A DNA stretch of 64,000 nucleotides from positions 217,457 to 281,456 of the forward strand of contig NZ_FORN01000002.1 in assembly GCF_900114015.1 (NCBI RefSeq), in the 5' to 3' direction. Below the pieces are notes generated by a model. It saw nothing but the letters and a program-made list of their open reading frames with translations. It was not told the origin of the DNA and did not search any database. Source of the stretch: Caulobacter sp. UNC279MFTsu5.1. GTDB lineage: Bacteria > Pseudomonadota > Alphaproteobacteria > Caulobacterales > Caulobacteraceae. A program made the translations under genes and the position numbers. Below are positions 1 through 8,803 of the stretch, piece by piece; position 1 is the stretch's first letter, and the number at the start of each line of letters is the position of its first letter.

Positions 1-120
1 ATCGCAGTGCTGGGTCAGGTCCCTCAGCAGCCGTAGCACCACCCGATCGAACCGAAGCCCCAGTTTGGAGATGCTCGTACCGGCTGCGCGAGCCATCGCC
101 TCCGCCATCTGCTTGTCCAT
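1..120 (-). CDS. Hypothetical protein, 3' end cut by window edge
   Basis: An open frame runs leftwards off the window from an ATG at 118-120. A strong ribosome binding site (GGAGG, complement of 131-135) lies at a suitable distance upstream, which is the main reason for calling it. The 40 visible residues begin MDKQMAEAMARAAGTSISKL and look soluble, alanine/arginine rich and helical. No family is recognised and the C-terminus is missing. It is convergent with nothing and faces the same way as the heat-shock genes that follow. Confidence 0.5.
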   Translation of the reverse strand, partial: MDKQMAEAMARAAGTSISKLGLRFDRVVLRLLRDLTQHCD

Positions 121-421
121 GCCGTCGTCACCTCCGAGAAACCTGCGGCCATCTACGCTCGGGACGAGAGGGGGCGGAAGCCGGCGGGAAGCACTCAGGG
201 GCGCCTTCCGCGCCTCCCATCCTCATCCGCGCAAGGTCGGCCAGCCGACGTTCCAAACGGCGTCTCCGGCCTTTACCTGGGATCGACGAGCGCGATTTCG
301 GCGAGCTGCAGAGCGTCGGCTTCTCGGAGCAAGCTGAAGGTCTGTTTCTGGCGCACTAGGGACGTGGCAGGCGCCCTGGTGGTCGATGTCGCGCGGCAGC
401 AAGCCGCCGCGCGACCAAGGT
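121..421. other. Gap without a convincing gene
   Basis: About 300 bases between the truncated gene and the first hsp20. Frames here are arginine/proline-rich reading-through products with no start signal. Apart from the RBS of the preceding gene and a hairpin at 388-415, nothing is seen. Confidence 0.5.
388..415 (-). terminator. Hairpin at the 3' end of the hsp20 transcript
   Basis: A perfect 10-bp inverted repeat (GTCGCGCGGC with GCCGCGCGAC, 8-base loop) begins 7 bases after the stop codon of the hsp20 gene at 422-928. No T-run follows on the minus strand, so it is either an imperfect intrinsic terminator or a 3' mRNA-stabilising hairpin. Confidence 0.45.
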
Positions 422-928
422 TTAGTGGGTCGTTCCCGACGAATTGATCGGGATCTTCCGGACGCGATCTTGGCTTTGGGCCGACTTCGGGGCCGTCACC
501 GTGAGCACGCCGTTGCGGAACGTCGCCTTGACGCCGGCTTCGTCGACGCCGTCCAGAGCCAGACGCCGCTCGAAGCGGCCGTAGACCCGCTCGCTGAAGG
601 CGCGGGCCCGGTCGGTGGTCTCCGCGCGTTTTTCTCCGCGCAGGATCAGCACATCGTCCTGGACCAGGACCTCGACGTCCTTTTCATCCAGGCCCGGCAG
701 TTCCGCCGTCACCCGATATTCGTTATCGGCCTCCTCCACCTCAACCTGGGGCCAGGCGCCGCCTCGCCCCCAAAGGGTCGGCGCCGCGAAGTCCCGGAAG
801 ACGTCGTCGAACAGGCGGTTCATCTCACGGTGCAGGGTGAACAGCGGGCTGGCCGCCTCCTGGCTTGCGGGAAGATTGCGGTCCCGGTCGCTGGTCCGGG
901 TCCATGGCACGAGATCACGCACGTTCAT
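422..928 (-). CDS. Hsp20 family small heat-shock chaperone (copy 1)
   Basis: 168-residue ATP-independent holdase of the alpha-crystallin/Hsp20 family, which binds unfolding proteins in the cytoplasm. The crystallin domain spans roughly residues 55-150. It contains the GxLxVxxPK signature (GVLTVTAPK) and a C-terminal I-x-I type tail (KIPIN) used for oligomer assembly. The N-terminus carries a typical MNRLFDDVF helix. ATG at 926-928 is chosen over GTG at 929-931 because AAGGAG lies 6 bases before the ATG. It is the second gene of an hsp20-hsp20 pair, 73 bases after copy 1's upstream neighbour, so it probably depends on the heat-inducible promoter and thermometer at 1485-1610. Confidence 0.93.
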   Translation of the reverse strand: MNVRDLVPWTRTSDRDRNLPASQEAASPLFTLHREMNRLFDDVFRDFAAPTLWGRGGAWPQVEVEEADNEYRVTAELPGLDEKDVEVLVQDDVLILRGEKRAETTDRARAFSERVYGRFERRLALDGVDEAGVKATFRNGVLTVTAPKSAQSQDRVRKIPINSSGTTH

Positions 929-954
929 CACATTCTCCTTTCTGCACGAGCGTC

Positions 955-980
955 GGTTCCGGGGCGGTCGCCCCGGAACC
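955..980. repeat. Intercistronic 12-bp perfect hairpin
   Basis: GGTTCCGGGGCG and its exact complement are separated by only two bases in the 73-base gap between the two hsp20 genes. No T-tract follows in either direction. A second short palindrome, CTTGATCATCAAG, adjoins it at 981-993. The likely role is processing or stabilising the dicistronic hsp20 mRNA, or partial attenuation; this is inference. Confidence 0.6.
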
Positions 981-1001
981 CTTGATCATCAAGGACTGGC
1001 C

Positions 1002-1484
1002 TTAGGCCGCCTGGCGGTCCGACTTGTCGTCGCCAATGCGCTTGGGCTCCGAGGATCCGCCGGGCGCGCCGATCTCGATGCGTCGGGGCTTGAGGGCCTC
1101 TGGCACCTCGCGCGCCAGGTCGATCGACAACAGGCCGTCGGCGTGTTGCGCCGATTTGACCACCACGTAGTCGGCCAGTTCGAAGCGGCGCTCGAAGTCA
1201 CGGCCGGCGATGCCGCGGTGCAGATAGGTGTGGCCCTCGTCGCCGCTTGTCCTGCGGCCGGACACGATCAGCAGGTTCGGCTGCGCGGTCAGCTCCAGCT
1301 CGTCGGCCTTGAATCCGGCCGTCGCCAGGGTGATCCGATAGGCGTCCTCGCCGATCTTCTCGATGTCATAAGGCGGATAGGTTCGATCTCCCTCGCTCCT
1401 CATCGCGGTTTCGATGAGGTCCGCCATGCGGTCGACGCCGATCACCGACCGGTAAAGCGGGGAGAAATCATATGCCGTTCTCAT
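1002..1484 (-). CDS. Hsp20 family small heat-shock chaperone (copy 2, IbpA-like)
   Basis: 160-residue small heat-shock protein of the IbpA/HspA class, the first gene of the hsp20 pair. The N-terminus MRTAYDFSPLYRSVIGVDRM matches the class pattern (MRT-YD-PL-RS-GFD). A crystallin domain covers about residues 35-130 and the C-terminal RRIEI supplies the I-x-I anchor. An in-frame ATG at 1488-1490 directly abuts GAGGAG, whereas the ATG at 1482-1484 has correct spacing and gives the family's usual N-terminus, so the latter is chosen. The leader upstream has the features of a ROSE thermometer. Heat control is therefore expected at both transcription (RpoH-like promoter) and translation. Confidence 0.93.
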   Translation of the reverse strand: MRTAYDFSPLYRSVIGVDRMADLIETAMRSEGDRTYPPYDIEKIGEDAYRITLATAGFKADELELTAQPNLLIVSGRRTSGDEGHTYLHRGIAGRDFERRFELADYVVVKSAQHADGLLSIDLAREVPEALKPRRIEIGAPGGSSEPKRIGDDKSDRQAA

Positions 1485-1580
1485 TTCCATCTCCTCGAAC
1501 GAGCAAGTTGGACCTGAGAGGCGCCCGGAAGCACGGACGCCTCCTGACCGCCGGACCCTCGAGTGGCATCCGGCGCCTAC
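1485..1580 (-). promoter_or_regulatory. ROSE-type RNA thermometer in the hsp20 leader
   Basis: The final stem before the start codon reads TTGCTC-GTTC-GAGGAG (complement of 1491-1506). It pairs the ribosome binding site GAGGAG with a U-U-G-C-U box and leaves a G opposite a G, the hallmark of ROSE elements known upstream of small heat-shock genes in alphaproteobacteria. About 95 bases of leader separate the putative promoter from the ATG and contain further GC-rich complementary segments. The hairpin is seen in the sequence; temperature sensing is inferred from the family. Confidence 0.72.
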
Positions 1581-1582
1581 CG

Positions 1583-1610
1583 AGTTAGAAAGCGTGTTTT
1601 CGGCTTCAAG
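1583..1610 (-). promoter_or_regulatory. RpoH (sigma-32)-like promoter of the hsp20 operon
   Basis: On the minus strand CTTGAA (complement of 1605-1610) is followed after 15 bases by TCTAACT (complement of 1583-1589). The groES promoter at 2849-2876 has the same -35 hexamer, the same following GCCG, the same 15-base spacing and the related CCTAGCT box. The pair fits the alphaproteobacterial heat-shock promoter pattern. Confidence 0.6.
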
Positions 1611-1675
1611 AGGGGGCGCGCGAAATTTTTCGAGCGCCGGAAGTAGGTTTGGCGGCGCCCGTCCTCGGGCAAAAC

Positions 1676-1870
1676 CTAGGATGTCTTCGCCTCGCTGCCG
1701 GCCAGTTGATCGCGCAGTTCCTGGAAGTCGGCCAGGAGGCCCACGCAGGTTTCGATCTGCTCCTTGGCGGCCAGGGTGTCGCCCTTCTGCATGGCGACGA
1801 CGCTGCGGCTCACGCTGGCGATGGCCGACGCCAAGGTCTCCAGCGCAGTGATGATCAGTTTCTCGTTCAT
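1676..1870 (-). CDS. Small conserved hypothetical protein
   Basis: 64-residue helical, probably soluble protein (MNEKLIITALETLASAIASV...). Start is taken at 1868-1870, where ATGA overlaps the stop of the preceding gene, implying translational coupling; a longer frame from 1889-1891 would overlap that gene unnecessarily. It ends a small minus-strand run with the 1867-2157 gene and usg. It contains heptad-like leucine/isoleucine spacing suited to a short coiled coil. No family is recognised. Confidence 0.65.
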   Translation of the reverse strand: MNEKLIITALETLASAIASVSRSVVAMQKGDTLAAKEQIETCVGLLADFQELRDQLAGSEAKTS

Positions 1871-2157
1871 CGAGGTCGCGCCTGGTCCCACCGATCCAGT
1901 TGCGCCAGCGCGTCGAGAACATCGCTGAGCGGTGCGGGCGCCTCCGTGCCCCAGAGCCAGCGCAGGGTCGGATGATCCTCGACCGCCGAAGCGTCGGACG
2001 CCCAGGACGACAGGATCGCCCGCTTCTCGGACGGTTCAAGCAACGGGTCCTTGAGAACCTCGCTAGGATGTCGAAAGCCCACGGCGGGCCGCAGCAGCTT
2101 CTCCAGGACCGCGCCCAGGCCTTGGAAAGGAACAGAAGGCTCGGTGTTCGCGAGCAT
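1867..2157 (-). CDS. Conserved hypothetical protein with EKRAILSSWASDA motif
   Basis: 96-residue protein with the pattern F-x-P-x-x-V-x-x-D-P-x-L-x-x-x-EKRAILSSWASDASAVED, a signature seen in short uncharacterised proteins of alphaproteobacteria. It is followed by a C-terminal acidic helix (LSDVLDALAQLDRWD). The ATG at 2155-2157 has AGGGAG seven bases upstream and is preferred to one at 2176-2178. ATGA overlap couples it to the next small gene. Function is unknown; the association with heat-shock genes is only positional. Confidence 0.75.
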   Translation of the reverse strand: MLANTEPSVPFQGLGAVLEKLLRPAVGFRHPSEVLKDPLLEPSEKRAILSSWASDASAVEDHPTLRWLWGTEAPAPLSDVLDALAQLDRWDQARPR

Positions 2158-2349
2158 AGGCGTCTCCCTCGGGTTCATATCCTCCGGGCGGAGGGCCCGA
2201 AGGCGTCGATCGGGAAGGTCCCGCCATCGCCTTCATGGCGCGGCGGAACCCTGACGACAAAATGCCGGCGCGGCGCGCCACGTTCCCGTCGAGATCTCCG
2301 GTCGGCTACGGCCGGCCGGGCCAGGTCTGCGCCACCGGCGTCGTCGTAC

Positions 2350-2616
2350 TCAATGGAGCGAGATGACACCGTTCACCGCCCGCCATTCGGTAGGCCCGAT
2401 CAGGCGCTGGTGGGCGACCTGCACCGAGTGTAGCGCCGCCTCGATCTCACGCCGCCAGTGATCGAGGAAGCCCTGCAGCACCGGAAAGCGCGGCGCCAGG
2501 TCGTAGTCCTGCCAGACATAGAGCTGCAGCAGGCTCGGATGGTCGAGGCGATAGTAATGGATCTCGGCCGTCGTCAGGCCGTAGCCGTCCAGTTGCTTGA
2601 GAAGGTCGCGGTTCAT
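2350..2616 (-). CDS. usg: Usg family protein
   Basis: 88-residue protein matching the Usg family along its whole length: LDGYGLTTAEIHYYRLDHPS, LLQLYVWQDYDLAPRFPVL, GFLDHWRREIEAALHSV and LIGPTEWRAV. Usg is widespread in alphaproteobacteria (first noted near tryptophan genes) and has no assigned biochemical role. The ATG at 2614-2616 has GAGG at good spacing. It is divergent from groES, with about 330 bases of shared upstream DNA, which hints at heat-related expression here. Confidence 0.9.
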   Translation of the reverse strand: MNRDLLKQLDGYGLTTAEIHYYRLDHPSLLQLYVWQDYDLAPRFPVLQGFLDHWRREIEAALHSVQVAHQRLIGPTEWRAVNGVISLH

Positions 2617-2848
2617 GGCGGCGCCTCAGGCTTGGGATTTCGAGGCGCGGGGCGCGGCGATGGGTTCTGGGAAACGGGCGCGGGACACGACGGCCTCCTG
2701 TACTTGACTCCTTCTGGCGCAACGGCGATGGCCGTCCGCGGCTCCCAGGATGTTGTGGCGCTCGTGATATCGTCAAGGGGGGGCGGCGCAGAAGAGCCGG
2801 GCAACTTCAATGCGTTGCACGCGCGACGAAAATTTTCGCAAGGCGCCT

Positions 2849-2876
2849 CTTGAAGCCGTCTCGACGCCGCCTAGCT
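2849..2876 (+). promoter_or_regulatory. RpoH (sigma-32)-like promoter of groESL
   Basis: CTTGAA at 2849-2854, 15-base spacer, CCTAGCT at 2870-2876, about 70 bases before groES. It shares CTCTTGAAGCCG with the hsp20 promoter at 1583-1610. No CIRCE (HrcA) inverted repeat is visible between 2617 and 2945, so this groESL copy looks sigma-32 driven only. Confidence 0.58.
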
Positions 2877-2944
2877 TGGCGTTTGTCCGCTGGTCGACAG
2901 ACCGGCGGGCCCGTCACATTCCGTTTTGCATCTGGAGGTTATGC

Positions 2945-3259
2945 ATGCATTTCCGCCCCTTGCACGACCGTGTGGTCGTCCGCCGCATCGAGGCCGAGGA
3001 GAAGACCTCGGGCGGCATCATCATCCCCGACTCCGCCAAGGAAAAGCCGCAGCAGGGCGAGGTGGTCGCCGTGGGCCCCGGCGCCCGCGACGAAGCCGGC
3101 AAGCTGGTCGAGCTGTCCCTCAAGCCCGGCGACCGCGTCCTGTTCGGCAAGTGGTCCGGCACGGAGGTCAAGATCGACGGCGAGGACCTGCTGATCATGA
3201 AGGAGAGCGACATCCTGGGCGTGCTTGAGACCGAGGCGACGCTCAAGAAGGCCGCCTGA
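2945..3259 (+). CDS. groES: Co-chaperonin GroES (Cpn10)
   Basis: 104-residue lid of the GroEL folding chamber. The family order is intact: N-terminal [19 protein letters not shown], the mobile loop [24 protein letters not shown] turn, and [35 protein letters not shown]-terminal extension ([11 protein letters not shown]) makes it slightly longer than the usual 95-100 residues. ATG at 2945 is preferred over the out-of-frame ATG at 2941, since GGAGG sits six bases before 2945. It is followed after 51 bases by groEL. Confidence 0.97.
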   Translation: MHFRPLHDRVVVRRIEAEEKTSGGIIIPDSAKEKPQQGEVVAVGPGARDEAGKLVELSLKPGDRVLFGKWSGTEVKIDGEDLLIMKESDILGVLETEATLKKAA

Positions 3260-4930
<1,671 letters not shown>

Positions 4931-4959
4931 TCGGCGGGATTCTCCGCCGGATCAACCAT

Positions 4960-4988
4960 GGGGCGTCGCGCAGGCGGCGCCCCTTTTT
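4960..4988 (+). terminator. Intrinsic terminator after groEL
   Basis: Stem GGGGCG/CGCCCC with additional GC pairing in the loop, followed directly by TTTTT, 30 bases after the groEL stop codon. Confidence 0.8.
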
Positions 4989-5343
4989 GTGATCATTGAA
5001 TGGCTATCCGCGACCAGGTTTCCTCGTGCGACTTCGCTAGTTCGACTCGCGGCGAGCCCGTTCTGAGGTCAGGTTTCTGGGCCGATCCCAGAAGCCAATT
5101 GGCGAATGTCCGGTGGGAATACCGATCCAAGTCGTGTCGATTTTCCACCTTCAATTTCCTACCTTGAACGTCGCGTTCCTGGAGTGGCGCTTGGGTCCGG
5201 TTGTGGCGCTGAACGGCATCTCGATCGCTCCGGAAGATCGCCTGTTTCATTAGGATCGATCGGCGCCCAGGCCCGGCGATCATCCGGGGCTTGGCGCCCG
5301 CTCCCTTGGTGAGCTGCCGTAGGCCGGCGCTTGGACCGTCAGG
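4989..5343. other. Gap between groEL terminator and bufC
   Basis: About 355 bases of somewhat lower GC than its surroundings. A minus-strand frame of 96 codons (4993-5283) has no ribosome binding site, no recognisable domain and unusual composition, so it is not called. Nothing else is seen. Confidence 0.45.
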
Positions 5344-6093
5344 TCATGATCGGGCGCTGAGGACTAGCCCGTCCTGAAGCCAGGCGCCCAGAAGACCGCC
5401 AACCCGCTCGACGGTTCGCTCGGTATCATCGGGGTCGCCAAGCTGTTCGCACAACTGGGCAAACGCGCAGCCGTCCAGCACCCTTAGCAGGGCCAGTCGT
5501 TCGAAGGCGTCGATCGTTCTGTAGCGGGGCGACAGGCCCTGTCTCCAGACGCGGATCGCGGCCGGTGCGGGCAGGCGCTCAACCGCGGGAGGCGTCTGCC
5601 CCTCCGTGAGTGCGCCCCAGATGGCGGCGCTGTTGGTCGCGACCGCGCCGATCGTCAGGGTCGGTGACAAGGTCAGGACGGCGCTTTCCCAATCCACCTG
5701 GGCCAGCGCCTCTGGGGTGATCGGGTCAGCGTCCGGGCCGTCGAAGGCGCGGCGCAGGCTCCAGTCCAGCCAGGCCAGTTCGGCCACCTCCGGATCGTCG
5801 GGGTAGAGCCCCGCCAGGGTTTGGGGAAAGTCTTCGCCATAGGCGTCCAGTGTCCAGCCTCTGGGCGGGTGGGCCGCGATATGGCTGATCGCGGCGGCGT
5901 CGAAACCATCGTCACCCAGCCATGACCAAGTCTGCTCGAAAGTGTCGCGCAGGCAGGCGACCAATTGGGCGCGATAGGCATGTCGATAGACAGCGAGACC
6001 GGCCTCGCCGTTGGCCGCGACGGCTTCTGGGCGATCGGCCTTGTTCGCCAGGATGTGGTCGCGCAGGCCGCGCTGAATCGACAGCAGGCTCAT
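5344..6093 (-). CDS. bufC: BufC/HvfC-type partner protein (DUF2063)
   Basis: 249-residue protein with the DUF2063 N-terminal domain (IQRGLRDHIL, LAVYRHAYRAQLVACLRDTFEQTWSWLG) typical of the partner encoded next to DUF692/MNIO enzymes in bufferin and HvfABC clusters. Partner proteins of this kind bind the precursor leader and present it to the modifying enzyme. ATGA overlap with bufB indicates translational coupling, and it is the last gene of bufA-bufB-bufC. The C-terminal half (about 140-249) is an alpha-helical domain without known catalytic residues. Confidence 0.85.
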   Translation of the reverse strand: MSLLSIQRGLRDHILANKADRPEAVAANGEAGLAVYRHAYRAQLVACLRDTFEQTWSWLGDDGFDAAAISHIAAHPPRGWTLDAYGEDFPQTLAGLYPDDPEVAELAWLDWSLRRAFDGPDADPITPEALAQVDWESAVLTLSPTLTIGAVATNSAAIWGALTEGQTPPAVERLPAPAAIRVWRQGLSPRYRTIDAFERLALLRVLDGCAFAQLCEQLGDPDDTERTVERVGGLLGAWLQDGLVLSARS

Positions 6094-6929
6094 GCGGCGC
6101 GCTCCAAGCCGCCGGCGCGGGCTCGCGCAATGTCGAGTTCGGTCAGCAACTCACCGAGGGGAGGAATGTCGTCGTCGCGCTCGATCATCGTCGCCACCGG
6201 GCCAAAGCGATGGCAGGCGATGTCGTAGAGCGCCCAAACGGGATCGGGAACCGGCTGATCATGGGTGTCGATCAGCAGATCCCGCCCCTGGCTGTGGCCG
6301 GCAAGGTGGATCTGGCGCACCCGGTCGACCGGCACGCCGGCGATATAGGCGGCGGGATCGAAGCCATGGTTGGTTCCGCTGACATAGATGTTGTTGATGT
6401 CGAGCAGCAGCGAGCAGCCGGTGGCCTCGCACATCCTGGCCATGAAGCCGTGCTCGGTCATCTCGTCGCCTTCAAACGTCAGATAGCTGGAGGGGTTCTC
6501 CAGCAGGATCGGTCGCTCGAGGACATCCTGGACGCGGGCGATGTTGGCGCAGACCACTTCCAGCGCCTCCTCGGTGTAGGGCAGGGGCAGCAGGTCGTGG
6601 GAATTGAAGCCTTCCAGGCCGGTCCAGCACAGATGGTCGGACACCCACAGCGGATCGACGCGATCGACCAGGATCTTGAGGCGGCGCAGATAGTCCGGTT
6701 TCACGCCATCGGCCGAGCCGATCGACATCGACACGCCGTGCATCGCCACCGGATGACGCTCGCGCACGGCGTCCAGCACGTACAGTGGCCGACCGCCGCG
6801 AACCATGAAGTTCTCGGAGATCACCTCGACGAAATCGACGGGGACCTCGCGCTCGAGAAAGTCCGCGTAGTGGGGCGGACGCAGGCCCAGGCCGAAACCC
6901 TCGAAGGGCGCGATCACACGGTCGGACAT
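6090..6929 (-). CDS. bufB: Multinuclear non-heme iron enzyme of the DUF692 family (BufB)
   Basis: 279-residue TIM-barrel enzyme of the MNIO (formerly DUF692) family, which uses two or three iron ions to convert precursor cysteines to heterocycles. Visible family motifs are GLGLRPPHYADFL at the start, VDFVEVISENFM, MHGVSMSIGS with metal ligand His, WVSDHLCW, ILLENPSSYL, LLLDINNIYVS, IHLAGHS, IDTHDQPV and the C-terminal IERDDDIP. Start at 6927-6929 (MSDRV...) has AGGA seven bases upstream and gives the family N-terminus; a longer frame upstream is not needed. It lies between the precursor bufA and bufC, as in known bufferin operons involved in copper tolerance. Confidence 0.92.
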   Translation of the reverse strand: MSDRVIAPFEGFGLGLRPPHYADFLEREVPVDFVEVISENFMVRGGRPLYVLDAVRERHPVAMHGVSMSIGSADGVKPDYLRRLKILVDRVDPLWVSDHLCWTGLEGFNSHDLLPLPYTEEALEVVCANIARVQDVLERPILLENPSSYLTFEGDEMTEHGFMARMCEATGCSLLLDINNIYVSGTNHGFDPAAYIAGVPVDRVRQIHLAGHSQGRDLLIDTHDQPVPDPVWALYDIACHRFGPVATMIERDDDIPPLGELLTELDIARARAGGLERAA

Positions 6930-6997
6930 GTCGTCATCCTGGACAAGAGCGGGGCGGACGTGGCCCAGCCGGCGAGGGCCGGCCGGGCCTGCGCGCA

Positions 6998-7267
6998 TTA
7001 CTGGGGGGCGGTCAGCGAGCCGCCGGCCTTGACGCACGCCTTGCTGGTCATGGCCTTGAAGCCCTGGCCCTTGCAGTCGTTCAGGCCCTTGCAGTCGTTC
7101 TTGGCGGTCTTGCAGTCCGAGGTGCCCTTGCAGGTGTTGACGCCATAGCAGTGGACCTTCTCGGCGGAGGCCTTGGGGGCGGCGGAGGCTTGGGTGGCGG
7201 CGACCATGCTGGTCATGGCGAACAGGGCGGCGGCCGAGGCGATCGTGGCGGATTTGAAGTTGGTCAT
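6998..7267 (-). CDS. bufA: Bufferin precursor peptide (BufA2-like, six cysteines)
   Basis: 89-residue secreted RiPP precursor. A Sec-type signal occupies about residues 1-30 (TIASAAALFAMTSMVAATQASA). The mature part carries six cysteines in the order HCYGVNTCKG, SDCKTAKNDCKG, NDCKGQGF and KACVKAGGS, the pattern of the larger bufferin class. In characterised bufferins, cysteines are converted by the MNIO enzyme to thiooxazole rings and the peptide sequesters copper in the periplasm. Here it is the first gene, 68 bases before bufB, and has a SigF-type promoter. The maturation state is inferred. Confidence 0.9.
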   Translation of the reverse strand: MTNFKSATIASAAALFAMTSMVAATQASAAPKASAEKVHCYGVNTCKGTSDCKTAKNDCKGLNDCKGQGFKAMTSKACVKAGGSLTAPQ

Positions 7268-7321
7268 GGGGCGTTTCCGGGTTGATGAGGCCAGACCGCT
7301 GATCGGCCCGACATCAACCCA

Positions 7322-7347
7322 TTCGCGAGAGCTTGGCTTTCGGTTAC
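7322..7347 (-). promoter_or_regulatory. SigF-type ECF promoter of bufABC
   Basis: On the minus strand GTAACC (complement of 7342-7347), exactly 16 bases, then CGAA (complement of 7322-7325). This equals the motif reported for the Caulobacter ECF factor SigF, which controls metal-stress genes including bufferin operons. The predicted start of transcription is about 50 bases before bufA. Confidence 0.85.
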
Positions 7348-7403
7348 AGGCCGGGCGCCGGAAATTTCTCAGGAACCGTCGCGCGCCATATTTTCCGGAG
7401 GGC

Positions 7404-7429
7404 GTAACCTCGGCCATTCGACGCGCGAA
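7404..7429 (+). promoter_or_regulatory. SigF-type ECF promoter of the porin-like gene
   Basis: GTAACC at 7404-7409, exactly 16 bases, CGAA at 7426-7429, directed towards the outer-membrane protein gene at 7565. It is divergent from the bufA promoter, with the two GTAACC boxes about 57 bases apart. The leader would be about 130 bases. Confidence 0.82.
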
Positions 7430-7564
7430 TGGCCTTGTGTGGCCTCGAAGTTCCCGCTCCCCCCAGCGGAGGCCGCCCGGGCGGCGGCTGGCTCTGTTTC
7501 CTTGCCGGTCGCCGTCCGCCGTTTCTTAAGCCGGCCATAGGGGGAAGGGGAGCAAGCTTGGTCG

Positions 7565-8803
7565 ATGATGCGATCCTCAGTCCTGACGGCGGCCTCCTTG
7601 CTCGCCCTGGCCGGCGCCGCGCCGCGCGCAGCCCGCGCCGCAGATCTGCTTTCGAGGGACGCGTTCTCGGGCGTGATCATCGCCGGGCCATCGATGGGTT
7701 CGGGCGAAGCGTCCTGGCTCAAGGGCGGCCTGGGCAAGCTGCAGACCGGCGGAGATCAGGTCCGGGTCGAGGGCTCGGCGATCATGGCCTGGCGAGGAAG
7801 CTTCAGCGAGCGCATCGGCGCTCTGGTGTCCGCGGACGCCCAGTCCCTGGCCAATCGCGCCGTCGGGCTCGACGAGGCCTATGTGACGCTGCGGCCAGCA
7901 CCGGGCGCCGCTCTGGGTCTGTCCGGGCGCGCGGGCCTGTTCTTCCCGCCCGCTTCACTGGAGCACGACGGGACCGAATGGTCCCTGGCCCGCTCCCTGA
8001 CGCCATCGGCGATCGACAGTTGGATCGCCGAAGAGGTCAAGGTGGCGGGCGCGGAGGTGACCTTGCGCGGCGCCGTTGCAGGCCACCCGATCGGCGCCAC
8101 CGTCGCCGCCTTCCAGGGCAATGACACCTCCGGAGCCTTGCTGACATTTCGGGGCTGGGCGCTGCACGATCTGCGCGCCAATCTGGGCGGAACCTTCAAG
8201 CTTCCGACCGTGCCGGCGATGTTTTCTGGCAAGCAGGCGCAAGCCACGCGGCCGGTCGACGAGGTCGATGGACGCTGGGGCGGCTATGTCCGGCTGGACT
8301 ATGCGCCGTCCCAGACCTTGGCGCTGAGCCTGTTCGGCTATGACAACAACGGCGACCGCACGACCGTGACGAACGGCCAGTATGCTTGGCGAACGCGCTT
8401 CGCGCAGGTCGCCGCGCGTTGGACGCCGGACGCCAACACCGAGGTCTTGGTGCAGGCCATGACCGGCGAGACCGCGATGGGCGTCGCGGTCAACGGCCGC
8501 GAGCCGGCCGACGTCGGCTTCGCCGCCGCCTATGGGCTGGTGTCACGAACCCTGAAGACCGGAACCGCCACGGTGAGGCTGGATCAGTTCTCGGTCAGCG
8601 ACCGCACTTTCAAGGCGCTGGACAACAACGCCGAGCACGGCTGGGCGGCCACGGCGGCCTGGTCGCTCGCCGTCCGCGAAGGATCCGAGATCGTGCTGGA
8701 GGCCATCGCCGTCCATAGCGTCCGCCAGGATCGTTCACGCTTCGGCGAGGCCGCTCGCCAGGACAGCGTCCGGGGGCGAGCGGCGTTCCGCACCAGCTTC
8801 TAG
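7565..8803 (+). CDS. Porin-like outer-membrane beta-barrel protein
   Basis: 412-residue exported protein. Residues 1-27 form a signal peptide (SSVLTAASLLALAGAAPRAA..AADLL). The remainder alternates polar and hydrophobic residues as in beta-strands, has many Gly/Asn/Asp turns (SLFGYDNNGDRTTV) and ends in Phe (AAFRTSF), the usual outer-membrane assembly signal. It resembles uncharacterised or LbtU-like porins; substrate cannot be told. It is divergent from bufABC and shares the same promoter class, so it probably belongs to the same metal-stress response. ATG is at 7565 or 7568; neither has a close Shine-Dalgarno. It ends three bases inside the convergent gene at 8800. Confidence 0.75.
   Translation: MMRSSVLTAASLLALAGAAPRAARAADLLSRDAFSGVIIAGPSMGSGEASWLKGGLGKLQTGGDQVRVEGSAIMAWRGSFSERIGALVSADAQSLANRAVGLDEAYVTLRPAPGAALGLSGRAGLFFPPASLEHDGTEWSLARSLTPSAIDSWIAEEVKVAGAEVTLRGAVAGHPIGATVAAFQGNDTSGALLTFRGWALHDLRANLGGTFKLPTVPAMFSGKQAQATRPVDEVDGRWGGYVRLDYAPSQTLALSLFGYDNNGDRTTVTNGQYAWRTRFAQVAARWTPDANTEVLVQAMTGETAMGVAVNGREPADVGFAAAYGLVSRTLKTGTATVRLDQFSVSDRTFKALDNNAEHGWAATAAWSLAVREGSEIVLEAIAVHSVRQDRSRFGEAARQDSVRGRAAFRTSF

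Noticed and set aside
2175..2369. 64-codon minus-strand frame overlapping the end of usg
   Set aside because: Very Arg/Gly-rich, starts inside usg and ends exactly at the next gene only through an ATGA coincidence; no support as a protein.
4993..5283. 96-codon frame on the minus strand between groEL and bufC
   Set aside because: No ribosome binding site, no recognisable domain, and composition unlike neighbouring genes.
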